A stretch of DNA of 64,000 nt. Origin: Microglena sp. YARC. Lineage: Eukaryota > Chlorophyta > Chlorophyceae > Chlamydomonadales > Chlamydomonadaceae. The position numbers and the translations under genes were made by a program. The notes under the pieces are model-generated. The model was not told the DNA's origin and did not search any database. It worked only from the letters and a program-made list of their open reading frames with translations. Location: assembly GCA_022414725.1 (NCBI GenBank), contig CM039462.1:93801278-93865277 (forward strand). The letters run 5' to 3'. Below are positions 1 to 12,098 of this stretch, one piece after another. Numbering within the stretch: the stretch's first letter is position 1; each line of letters opens with the position of its first letter.

Positions 1-3000
1 GAATGAAATGAATGAATGAATGAATGACATGAATGAATGAATGAATGAATGAATGAATGAATGAATGAATGAATGAATGAGCATGAATGAATGAATGAAT
101 GAATGAATGAATGAATGAATGAATGAATGAATGAATGAATGAATAATGAACATATGAATGAATGAATGAATGAAGAATGAAATGAAAATGAATGAATGAA
201 TGAGTGGCCCATTGAACATGAATGAATGAAGAGAATGAAATGAATGAATGAATGACATGAATGATCATGAATGACATGACTGAATGAATGAATGAATGAA
301 TGAATGAATAGAAATGAATGAATGAATGAATGAATGAATGAATGAATGAATGAATGAATGAATGAGATGAATGAATGAATGATATGAATGAGATGAATGA
401 ATGAATGAATGATGATGATGATATGAATGAATGAATGAATGAATGAATGAATGAATGAATGAAATGAATGAATGAAATCGAATGAATGAATGAATGATGA
501 ATGAATTTTGAATGAATGAAATGAATGAATGAATGAATGAATGACATGAATGATGAATGAATGAATGAATGATGAATGAAAATGAATGAATGAATGAATG
601 ATGAATGAATGAATGAATGAATGAATGAATGAATGAATGCATGACGAATGAATGAATGAATGAATGAATGAGATGAATGAATGAATGAATGAATGAATGA
701 TGATGAATGAGTGAATGAATGAATGAATGAATGACATGAATGAATAATGAATGAATGAATGAATGAATGAATGATGAATGAATGATGAATGAATGAATGA
801 ATGAGATGAATGAATGAATGAATGAACTGAATGAATGAATGAGATGAATGAAATGAATGAATTATGAATGAATGAATAAATGAATGAATGTGAAAATGAA
901 AATGAATTGAATGAATGAATAATGAATGAATGAATGATGATGAATGAATGAATGAATGAATGAATACTAATGACAATGAACTGAATGATGATGAATGATG
1001 AATGAATGAATCGAATGAAATAAATGATTATGGATGAATGAATGAATGAAGTGAATGAATGGAATGAATGAATGAGCATGAATGAATGACCATGAATGAT
1101 GGAATCTGAATGAGATGAAGAATGAATGAATGACGTGAATGACATGATATAATGAATAAGTGAATGATGATGAATGAATGAATGAATGAATGAACTAAAA
1201 CGGTGAACATGAATGAATGAATGAATGAAATGAAAGAATGAAATGATGACATGAATGAATGACGATGAATGGAATGAATGAATGAATGAGATGAATGAAT
1301 GATGAATGAATGAATGAATGATCCGATGAATGAAGAAGAATGAATGAATGAATGACATGAATGAATGAATGAATGAATGAATGAATGAATGATATGAAAT
1401 GAATGAATGATGAATGAATGAATAATGAAATGATATGAATGAAGGGAATGAATGAATAATGAATGAATGAATTGAATGAGATGAATGAATGAATGAATGA
1501 ATGAATGAATGATGAAATGAATGAATGAATGAATGAATGAATGAGTGAATATGAATGAATGAATGAATGAATGAATAATGAATGAAAGATATGATATGAA
1601 TGAATGAATGAATGTATGAATGAATGGAATGAATGACAGAAGATGAATGAATGACAGTGACATGAGATGACATGAATGAATGATATGAAATGAATGAATG
1701 ATCAACTCGAATGGACATGAATGAAATGAATGAATGAATGAATGAAATGAACAACCACACATGAATGAATGAATTGATGAATGAATGAATGACATGAGAT
1801 GAATGAATGAGATGAATGAATGAATGAATGAATGAATGAATGAAATGATATGAGATAATGAATGAATGATGAATGAATGACAATGAATGAATGAATGAAT
1901 GAATGAATGAATGTCATGAATGAATGAATGAATGAATTGATGAATGAATGAATGAATGATAATGAATGAAAATGAAATGAATGAATGAATGAATGAATGA
2001 ATGAATGAATGAATCTTGACATGAATGAATTGAAAATTGAAAATGAAAAAACATGAATAATGAATGGAATGAATGAATATATGATGATGAATGAATGAAA
2101 ATAATGACATTGAAATGAATGACCTGAAAGAATGAATGAATGATGAATGAATGAATGAATGAATGAATGAATGAATGAATGAATGAATGAATGACCATGA
2201 ATGAATGAATGAATGAATGAATGAATGACCATGGAATGAATGAACATGATATGAATTGACAACCCATGAATGACCATGAATGAATGAATGAATTGATCAA
2301 ATGAATGAATGAATGAATGAATGAATGAAATGAATGACGAAAAATGACTCCTCCCCCATGAATGAATGAGCTGAATGAAGAGATGAAATGAATGAATGAC
2401 CATGATGAATGTGGAATGATGAATGAAATTGAGTGAGAATGAATGAGAAGCAGAAAAAAAATGAATGAATGAATGAATGAATGAATGAATGAATGAATGA
2501 ACCTGAATGTGAATGAATGAATGAATGAATGAATGACCAGAATGAATGAATGAATGAATGAATGAATGAATGAATGAATAATGAAAAGATATGAATGAAC
2601 AATGAATGATGAATGAATGAGATTGAATTAAATAATGAATGAATGAACGACGAATGAATGAATGAATCGAATGAATGGAATGAACGATGAATGAAATATG
2701 AAATGAATGAATGAATGAGAATGAATGAATGACCATGAATGAATGAATGAAACATTAAATGAGATGAATGAATGAAATATGAATGACCATGAATGTATGA
2801 ATGAATGAAATGAATGAATGAATGAATGAATGGAAGAATGGAATGAAAATGAATGAATGAATGAATGAATGAATGAATGGGAATGAATGAATGAATGACA
2901 TGAATGAATGAATGATCACCATGAATGAATTTCACCTGAAATGAATGAATGAAATGAATGAATGAATGAATGAATGAAATGAATGAATGAATGAATCGAA

Positions 3001-6000
3001 TGAAAAAATGAATGAAGACATGAATGAATGAACGAATGAATGAATGAATGAATGAAGTGAATGAATGAATGAACGAATGAATGAATGAGAATGAATGAAT
3101 GATAACGAGTGAATGAATGAAATGAATGAATGAATGATATGATGAAATGACCATGTGAATGAATGAATGAATGACATGAATAATGAATGAATGACCCCAT
3201 GAATGAATAAATTAATGATATGATGAATGAATGAATGAATGAAATGAATGACATGAATTATATTGGAGATGAATGAAATGAAATGAATAATGATAATGAT
3301 GAAATGAATGAATGAATGAATGATTATAAGATGAATGTAATGACATGAATGAATGAATAATGAATGAGATATATATATATATATATTATGAAATGATGAG
3401 ATGAATGAAATGAAGAATGAAATGAATGATAATAATAATTGATATGAATATGAAGTCGATGTATGAATAAATGAATGAATGAATGAGAATGAATGAATGA
3501 AAATGAATGAATGAATGAATGAAGATGAATAGCAATGTGATGAATGAATGCCAATGAATGAATGAATGAATGAATGAATGATTATGAATGAATGAAATGA
3601 ATGAGATGAATGAATGAATAATGACCAAATGAATGAATGAAATGATGAATGAAATGTAATGAATGAATGAATGAAAATGATGCCAATGAGATGAATGAAA
3701 TGAATGAATGAATGAATGAATGAATGACATGAATGAATGAATGAATGAATGAATGAATGAATGAAATGAATGAATGAAAATGAATGAATGAATGATGAAT
3801 GAATGAATGAGAAGAAATGATGAATGAACGAATGATGAATGAATGAAATGATGAATTGAATAATAATGAATAATGAATGAATAGAAAATGGAGAATGAAT
3901 GACAATGAATGAATGAATGAATGAATGAGAATGAATGAATGATGCAAATGAATGAATAATGAGAATGAATGGTTAAAATGACTATGAATGAATGAATGAT
4001 GAATGAATGCAATGACGAACTGAATACACTGAATGAATGAATGAATGAATGATGAATGAATGAATGAATGAGATGAATAATTAACTGAAAATGAATTTGA
4101 AATGAACTGAATGAATATTTAATGAAATGAATGAATGAATGAATGGTATAAATGAATGAATGAATGAATGAATGAATGAATGAATGAATGAATGGGAATG
4201 AAATAACAATGAGCGATGAATGAATGAATGAATGAATGAATGAAATGAATGAATGAATGAATGAATGAAATGAATGAAGAAAATGAATGACATTAATGAA
4301 TGAATGACATGAATGAATGAGATGAATGAACACCCATGAATGAATGAAATGATGAGATATGAATGAATGATGAATGAATGAAATGAAGACCATGAATGAA
4401 TGAATGAATGAGATGAATGAATGAATAAAGAACCGAATAATAATGACCATGAATGAATGAATGAATGAATGAATGAATGAACAATGAATGACATGACCAT
4501 GAATGAATGACATGAATCTGAATGAATGAATTAAATGAATGAAATGATAATAATGATGAATAAAATGAATGAATGAATGAATGAATGAATGAAATGAATG
4601 AATGAAAATGAATGAATGAATGAATGAATGAGATGAATGAATGAATGAATGAAATGAATGAATGAATGAAATAGATGAACTGATAATGAATGAATGATTA
4701 ATGAATGAATGAATGAATGAATCTGAATGAATGAATGAATGAATAATGACAGAATGAATGATACTGAACACATGATGATAGCAGATAATGAATAATGACA
4801 TGAATGAATGATATGATAATGAATAATAATAATGAATGAATGAATGAATGAATGAATGAAGACATTGAATATATCAGAATGAAATGAATGAATGAATGAA
4901 TGAAATGAATTGAATAAATGATATAGAATAAATGAATGAATGCAATGAATTGATCGACTATGAATGAATACAATGAATGAATGAATGAATGAGATACAAT
5001 GAATGAATGAACGATGACATGCGAATGAAAGTGAATGAATGAAGAAAATGACATCACGAAATGAACTCAATGAATCGAAATGAATGAATCGGAATGAATG
5101 AATCTCGAATGAATGAATTTTGGGGAATGAAACGAATGAGATTCATGAATAATGAATGACACTCCGAATGAATGAATGAATGAATGAATGAATGAATGAA
5201 GAATGAATGAATGAATACATGAAAATGAATGAATGAATGAATGATGAATGACCCATGAATGAATCGAATGAATGAAGAATGAATGAATGAATTGGAAATG
5301 AATGAATGAATGAATGAAATGAGAATGAATGAATGAATGGAAATGAATAAATGAATGAATTGAATGAATGAATTAATGAATGAATGAGATGAATGAATGA
5401 ATGAAAAATGAAATAAATGTATAATGAATGAAGACCTATGAATGAGGCCAAACCCCGTGCCATGACCGCAGAATGCATGACACAAACATTCATTCTCAAG
5501 AAATGAATCAAGCAAATTAATGATCCCCAATCGTATGAATGAATGATGATGAACCTGAATGAATGATATGAATATGTGATGTTTAATGAATGAAGATGAA
5601 ATGGAATGAGGGATGAATGAATGAATGAAATGATGAATGATGAATGAATGATGTATGAATGAATGAATGAATGACATGAATGAATGAATGATGAAATGAT
5701 TATTTATTATGAATGAATGAATCGTATGAATGAATGAATGAATGAATAGAATGATGATGAATGTAATGAAAATGAATGAAATGAATGAATGAATGAATGA
5801 ATGAATGATATGATGAATGAATGAAATGAATGAATGAGCATGAATCGAACATGAATGAATGAATGAATGAATGAATATGAATGAATGACCATGAATGAAT
5901 GAATGACCCCCTGATATGAATGATGAATGAATGAATAATGAAAATGAATGAATGCCGCAACTGAGCCCAATGAATGAATGACATAATGATGAATGAATGA

Positions 6001-6260
6001 ATAGAATGAATGAATGCGAGATAACGAATGAATGAATGATGAATGAATGAAATGAATGAATGATGAATGAATGAATGAATGAATGATGAATGAATGAATG
6101 ACATGAATGAATGAATGAATGACTGAATGAATGACCATGAATAGATGAAGAATGAATGAATGAATGAATGAATACATGACCATGAATGAATACCAATACG
6201 CAACATGAAATGAATGAATCATGAATGAATGAATGAATGAAGGATATGAATGAATGAATT
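1..6260. repeat. AATG tetranucleotide satellite, interrupted
   Basis: Almost the whole stretch is AATG/GAAT repeated hundreds of times with frequent 1-4 base interruptions (ATGA, GAAAT, short unique words). On the minus strand it translates as endless His-Ser-Phe-Ile, which explains every long open frame here; none is a gene. The array starts at the window edge, so its true length is larger. A short AT dinucleotide run lies near 3,370-3,385. Interruptions are mainly indels, as expected from slippage, long-read error or both. Confidence 0.97.
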
Positions 6261-7984
6261 GATCGATGTATCACTTGAGCAGGGTACATATAATGAATGA
6301 ATATGGAATGAATGAATAAAGAGATGAGTATAATGGGATCCAAAACTATATGACAGAATGAATCTCACTTTGTATCAATGAAGATGACGATGCAATGAAT
6401 GACTAATTCGCATGACGTATGATGCACATGCAATGAAAATGATATGAAATTGGAGCCCTCGGATGAATTAATGAAAATGATTATGCACATGAAGGTGAAT
6501 GAATGAATAATAAGTGCACATAATGAATATACCGACGATGAAAGACTATGAGATGGCAATGGATGCAGTGAACTGAATGAATGAATAATGACATGAATAA
6601 TTGAAGATGATGGACTCATGGATGATGAATAGAGTCAGATAAATAACTACGGAAATGATGATCACCTAGAATGTATATGAATGAAATGAATGACGCACCC
6701 TTTCAACCTGTACTAACCAATGGGCTCTCTCTACGACCTGCTGCTGGTGGTACCCGATGAACGTGTTATAAATCGTGTGTCACATGGAACAACCCTCCCC
6801 GAACGAATGACATATGCCCGAATGAGCTATTAAAGCAAATGAATGCGACAACGAATCGACACTTGCATCAACTGAAAATGAACTACGTGAAGACATGCAA
6901 TAGCATGCACTGATAGACCACCGAGATAAAACCCCTGCACTATGCAAATGAATAGAGTTAATTCAGATCGAACCCATAAATCCTGAATGAAATGATTTAC
7001 TGACCAATAATGCCATGAATATCCCATAATACCAATGATTCCTACAGACTGATGAACATGCACCCACGAAAGCTGAATGAGATCGTCCATGCACGAAAAT
7101 GAAATGAATGAATGACTTAATCGAACCTATGTAACGAATCACGAATGACAGCAACATTGTCCCTATACACCCGAATGAGATGAATAAATAAGCTATGACC
7201 TATGAGACAAGATGATATAAACTGAGATGACATCATGACTGAATGAATGAATGAATGAACATGCACATTGAACTATGAACATAAGTAAATGACATGACGC
7301 AGTTAATGAAATAATGATAATGAATGATGGATGAATGAATATGACGATGAATATAATGAAATGAATGAATGAATGAACATGATATGATGAATGACATGAA
7401 TTGAATGAAATTTTTGGGGGTAAAAGGAGTGAATGACGAACGAGGGACTACCCCAAACATGGGCACCCATTAAACACCTAACACCGTGTAGCAGCCGCAG
7501 ACATGTAATATTGAAAAACTTGAAGATGTATAATGTAATGCCGAAATGATTACTAGGTTCTATTATAACGAAGCCATCATGAAATGACATGACCAACAGA
7601 ATTATTCAAACACTAGCACAACCCCTTCACGCCAATGCAACCAATAGAGAGAATGAATGACCATGAACCCTACACACTAAAAATGACCTGATGGATACGA
7701 TCATATTCTCGACACCGGCAATAACTGACCCGACAATCAGAAGATGACTGACATACCAGAAATCGAATAACTGAATGAACTGACGGGATAATTGATTCTA
7801 CCAGATGAATGCATAACATAATGACTTGACATTCTAATGAGATGAATATGATGGGGATGGAATAATGAATGAAGAATGAAGAAATGAGTATTGAACTGAC
7901 ATGAATGGATGAAAAGATATACTTGCATGAGAGGAATGGCACTGATCGTGATGACTCTATAAATGAATGAATGAATGAATGAAC
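6261..7984. repeat. Decayed AATG-rich border of the satellite
   Basis: AATG blocks become short and scattered (near 6,300, 6,370, 7,220-7,380 and 7,850-7,984) and are separated by sequence that has lost the four-base period. I see no gene, RNA or element. It looks like the older, diverged edge of the array, and clean AATG units reappear just before the gap. Confidence 0.8.
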
Positions 7985-8984
7985 NNNNNNNNNNNNNNNN
8001 NNNNNNNNNNNNNNNNNNNNNNNNNNNNNNNNNNNNNNNNNNNNNNNNNNNNNNNNNNNNNNNNNNNNNNNNNNNNNNNNNNNNNNNNNNNNNNNNNNNN
8101 NNNNNNNNNNNNNNNNNNNNNNNNNNNNNNNNNNNNNNNNNNNNNNNNNNNNNNNNNNNNNNNNNNNNNNNNNNNNNNNNNNNNNNNNNNNNNNNNNNNN
8201 NNNNNNNNNNNNNNNNNNNNNNNNNNNNNNNNNNNNNNNNNNNNNNNNNNNNNNNNNNNNNNNNNNNNNNNNNNNNNNNNNNNNNNNNNNNNNNNNNNNN
8301 NNNNNNNNNNNNNNNNNNNNNNNNNNNNNNNNNNNNNNNNNNNNNNNNNNNNNNNNNNNNNNNNNNNNNNNNNNNNNNNNNNNNNNNNNNNNNNNNNNNN
8401 NNNNNNNNNNNNNNNNNNNNNNNNNNNNNNNNNNNNNNNNNNNNNNNNNNNNNNNNNNNNNNNNNNNNNNNNNNNNNNNNNNNNNNNNNNNNNNNNNNNN
8501 NNNNNNNNNNNNNNNNNNNNNNNNNNNNNNNNNNNNNNNNNNNNNNNNNNNNNNNNNNNNNNNNNNNNNNNNNNNNNNNNNNNNNNNNNNNNNNNNNNNN
8601 NNNNNNNNNNNNNNNNNNNNNNNNNNNNNNNNNNNNNNNNNNNNNNNNNNNNNNNNNNNNNNNNNNNNNNNNNNNNNNNNNNNNNNNNNNNNNNNNNNNN
8701 NNNNNNNNNNNNNNNNNNNNNNNNNNNNNNNNNNNNNNNNNNNNNNNNNNNNNNNNNNNNNNNNNNNNNNNNNNNNNNNNNNNNNNNNNNNNNNNNNNNN
8801 NNNNNNNNNNNNNNNNNNNNNNNNNNNNNNNNNNNNNNNNNNNNNNNNNNNNNNNNNNNNNNNNNNNNNNNNNNNNNNNNNNNNNNNNNNNNNNNNNNNN
8901 NNNNNNNNNNNNNNNNNNNNNNNNNNNNNNNNNNNNNNNNNNNNNNNNNNNNNNNNNNNNNNNNNNNNNNNNNNNNNNNNNNNN
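7985..8984. other. Assembly gap of exactly 1,000 N
   Basis: Exactly 1,000 N, a conventional placeholder for a gap of unknown size. The left side is AATG satellite and the right side is G/T-rich sequence leading to SEC31, so upstream SEC31 exons could be hidden here. Open frames that cross it are artefacts. Confidence 0.99.
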
Positions 8985-10369
8985 ACCAGAATTGAACAAT
9001 TCGAACTTAATCACACCTGGCATTTGTTACCCCTTGTGAGTCGACAGGTGTTGAAGTGATGCTGTCTTGTGTTCTTCTAGGGGTGTAATGGGTGGGGGGC
9101 TGTTTTCATTCCAACCCAAGGCGTTGTCACTACCCCAACTATTCTACTAAGTGTGTGGTGGTTTTGGTGTTTCTATTGAACCTCCTAGATGAAATGTGTG
9201 TGGTTCTGTGTGTTTATTCTTGTGTGTGTTGGTGGTTGGGTATGTGATGTGACGATGGACTCTTGTGTGACAGACCTCCGTGGAGTACAGATTGAACAAT
9301 CCGCGATCAAATTGCGTGATGTCCATTTACACTTGTCGACAGGATCCCCTTGTGTGTGTGGTGCGCATCCTCTTGGGTGTGCCACGTACATTTGGGTCGT
9401 GTGTGGTTTTTATTTGGTGTTAGTGTGTTGTGGACATAAGTTCATATGCAAGTAAATTGACAGTGCCGATACACAAATCTTGCGCGGGCCATCCGAATAT
9501 CTAAGATATTTCGAGTGGAATGCTTCACTTTCACGTACTTATCAACCAGGTGTGCGTGTTGTTGGTGTGTGGTGGTAGATAATCGGTGTGATGTGTGCTG
9601 TGTTAATAATAGTTAGTCTTTAAATGCCCCCGGTCAAAGTACCTGACAACTTTGTTCTATACAAGGTATTGGTGTATGGATATGTCGGTCGCGTTAGAGG
9701 GTAGTGTGGGTGTGTGCTGGTGCTCGAGTGCTTATACTTATTCACCCGCCCCATATGTCAGCTAGTGTCTATTTGATTAATACCATGAATGGTTCGTCGT
9801 GTGTGTTTGTTGGTGGTGGGTGGGTATGTGGAGCTGGCTGTGTCTTTAATTTTCCTTCTTTCGCGCACTAAAAGCCCACTCGTGTTTTATAGCTGTCGAT
9901 GATCGTAGCCCATGATCACAACGGTGCTGTGTGTCTGTGTACTCGGGTGTGGTCCAAGGGATCGAAGTGAATTTCCACTCCACACCTCGCACAAAGGTGT
10001 TGTGGTTCGGAGCAATCCAATGGGCGTCCCACTCTCCACATTTCTTCACAAACAAGAGTGAGTGGTGTGTGTGTGTGGTTCCCATCCTTGCACCCCCCCC
10101 CCCCCCCCGCCCCACCGTTACGCTGCTCTGCCCCACTCCACAGAATAGACACACAGCCCATCCTACATGCGTATGTGGCTGAAGACGCCGTCCGGCATGA
10201 GATAAGACCTTATCAAACGGGCAGTCAATTGGCTCCAACACTTATAGGAACCGTCGCGGTGCAATCTTATGCTATATAGACCTACCTCACGCCCGCCCCC
10301 ACTCCAACCACTCCCCAAATCCCAAACGCTCACACCACATACCTACTGATTTGTTAACGCCCCTGCCTT
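8985..10369. other. G/T-rich sequence with no recognised gene
   Basis: No reading frame resembles a known protein. Two pieces look alike: ATTGAACAAT at 8,991 and at 9,291, each followed after about 50 bases by GTCGACAGG. They may be decayed copies of one exon edge, as found throughout the gene downstream. A C-run lies near 10,085-10,110. Because SEC31 needs WD40 exons upstream, some of this may be SEC31 intron, but I see no WD40 motif. Confidence 0.5.
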
Positions 10370-10545
10370 TTTAGGCTAGACGTTTTTAGGGTAGGGACGC
10401 TTTTGAGGCTACCCCTGTTTTTTTAAGGCCTAACCGTTTTTAGGCTAGACATTTTTAGCCTAAACCCCTGGTTTTTTTTAGGCTATACGTTTTTAGGGCT
10501 ACCCCCCTGCTTTTTTTAAGGGCCAAACGTTTTTATATTACGATC
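10370..10545. repeat. Short tandem repeat, about 45-bp unit
   Basis: About four imperfect copies of a T-rich unit built around TTTTTAGGCTA and ACGTTTTTAGGG, separated by short C runs. It lies just before the first SEC31 exon-edge array and probably belongs to the same intron. Confidence 0.7.
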
Positions 10546-11988
10546 TCATCAAAAACAAATGTGGCTTGGTTAACGCAAGTTGTAATTGCACCCCAAGATT
10601 AATTAACGTTGCCACAGGAACCTTTCGTGTTTACTCTTTTTTTTATTACATATAATTATTTTTTTTAGTTTTTTTTTTAATTAAGGTTATTTTTTTCCTC
10701 TCAATAATTGTTACCTTGTCACAGTTGTCACAAGAACATGGTTCTGATACAAAAAAGAGTGTGGTTAGGCGCTTATGTTTTACTCAATATATTTTTATTT
10801 ATTTATTATATAATAACTGCAAGATGGTAACCTTGCTCGACAGGGGCCCTCAGATGCACCATCTCATCAAAAAAGAGTGTGGCTTAGGGCGTTTGCTTAT
10901 GTTTTTAATCAAGTTTTTTTATTTTATTTAATATATCTACAGAATTGTAACCATTGTCAACCAGGTTCGTCCAACACGATCTCATCACAAAAGAGTGTGG
11001 CTTAGGCGCTTATTTTTTTACTCAATATATTTTTTAACTCAGATTTTTTTGCTCGGCTTTTCCGCTGCGGATTATGTTTTAACTACAATATAGTTTTTTT
11101 ACTCAATTTTTACCTCAGAATTATGTTTTACTCAAGTATATTTTTTTATCAGATTTTTTTGCATACTCTAGATTGCCACCTAGATTGTCACAGGTCATTA
11201 CATAACTGGATCTCATCAAAAAGAGTGTTGGCTTTAGGCCTTATGTTTTCTCAATCTTTTTTTTTAACTCAATTTTTTTTTGTAATGACTCTAGATTGTC
11301 ACCTTGTCACAGGTGGTCAGAGCTGGATTCATAAGTGTGGCCTAGTCCTTATCGGCAGTTTGTTAACTCACTGTACAACATTGTGAAATTGCCACCTTGT
11401 CAACAGGTGGTCCACAGAAACTGGATCTCATAAGTGTGGCCTAGCCTTATGGCAGTTGTATTCCACTGTTCCAACATTGTGATTGCCACCGGCTCTCGCG
11501 TCACAGGTGGTCACAGAGCTGGATTCATAAGTTGGTGGCACCTAGCCTTATGGCACACGCTCTCGCTAACCACTTTATTACCAGATTGTGATTGTTCACA
11601 CCTGTCACAGGTGGTCACAGAGCTGGATCTCATAAGTGTGGCCTAGCCTTATGGCAGTTGTAACCACTTTACCCAAGATTGTGATTGTCACCTTGTCACA
11701 GGTGGTCACAAAGCTGGATCTCATAAATGTGGCCTAGCCTTATGGCAGTTGTAACCACTTTACCCAAGATTGTGATTGTCACCTGTCACAGGCTGGCACA
11801 GAACACCATCTCATCAAAAGAGTGTGGCTTTAGGTGTCTTAGTCAACCGCTAACTTGATTCAACCCAAGATTAATGGCCTCCTCAGGGGATTTTGTGTTG
11901 ACTCAAGTTTTTTGTTTGCATGTGTTCGGTTGCTTTGGTCCATACAGTGGTTTAATTCTCTCTCAAGATTGTTACCGCCTTGTCACAG
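10546..11988 (+). repeat. SEC31 acceptor-edge array (VVTE/DLIKKS units)
   Basis: About eleven copies of a 90-120 bp unit. Each holds a splice acceptor (TCACAG), a short coding edge reading Val-Val-Thr-Glu then Asp-Leu-Ile-Lys-Lys-Ser, and an intron-like tail (GTGTGGCCTAGCCTTATGGC). Clear copies start near 10,860, 10,980, 11,210, 11,310, 11,410, 11,505, 11,605, 11,700 and 11,790. The intact edge follows at 11,989. Copies differ mostly by indels. Confidence 0.82.
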
Positions 11989-12098
11989 TCGTCACGGAAC
12001 AATGATCTCATCAAAAAGAGTGAGACCATTCGAGCAGGCATATTGCTGGCTGGTGAGAAGGAGACCCTCAGAGCTTCTGTCCCCAGGCCAAGGCTGAG
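11989..12098 (+). CDS. SEC31: SEC31 exon: post-WD40 segment (GEKETLRA)
   Basis: The acceptor is TCACAG and the donor CTGAG|GTGCGT. It reads Val-Val-Thr-Glu, then after a one-base shift NDLIKKSETIRAGIL and GEKETLRA, matching the segment of plant SEC31 that follows the WD40 propeller (VTE...RS...NGEK..LRA, from memory). One base is missing at the acceptor compared with the array copies and one is extra before NDLI. The exon leaves phase 2, which fits the next exon. Confidence 0.72.

Noticed and set aside
265..6343. Long minus-strand frames rich in His-Ser-Phe-Ile
   Set aside because: They are direct translations of the AATG repeat in successive frames.
7737..9039. Frames crossing the N gap
   Set aside because: They are made of unknown residues and are open only because N cannot encode a stop.
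9846..10241. 131-residue minus-strand frame near a C-run
   Set aside because: It includes a poly-Gly run translated from poly-C and has no recognisable domain; SEC31 is on the other strand.
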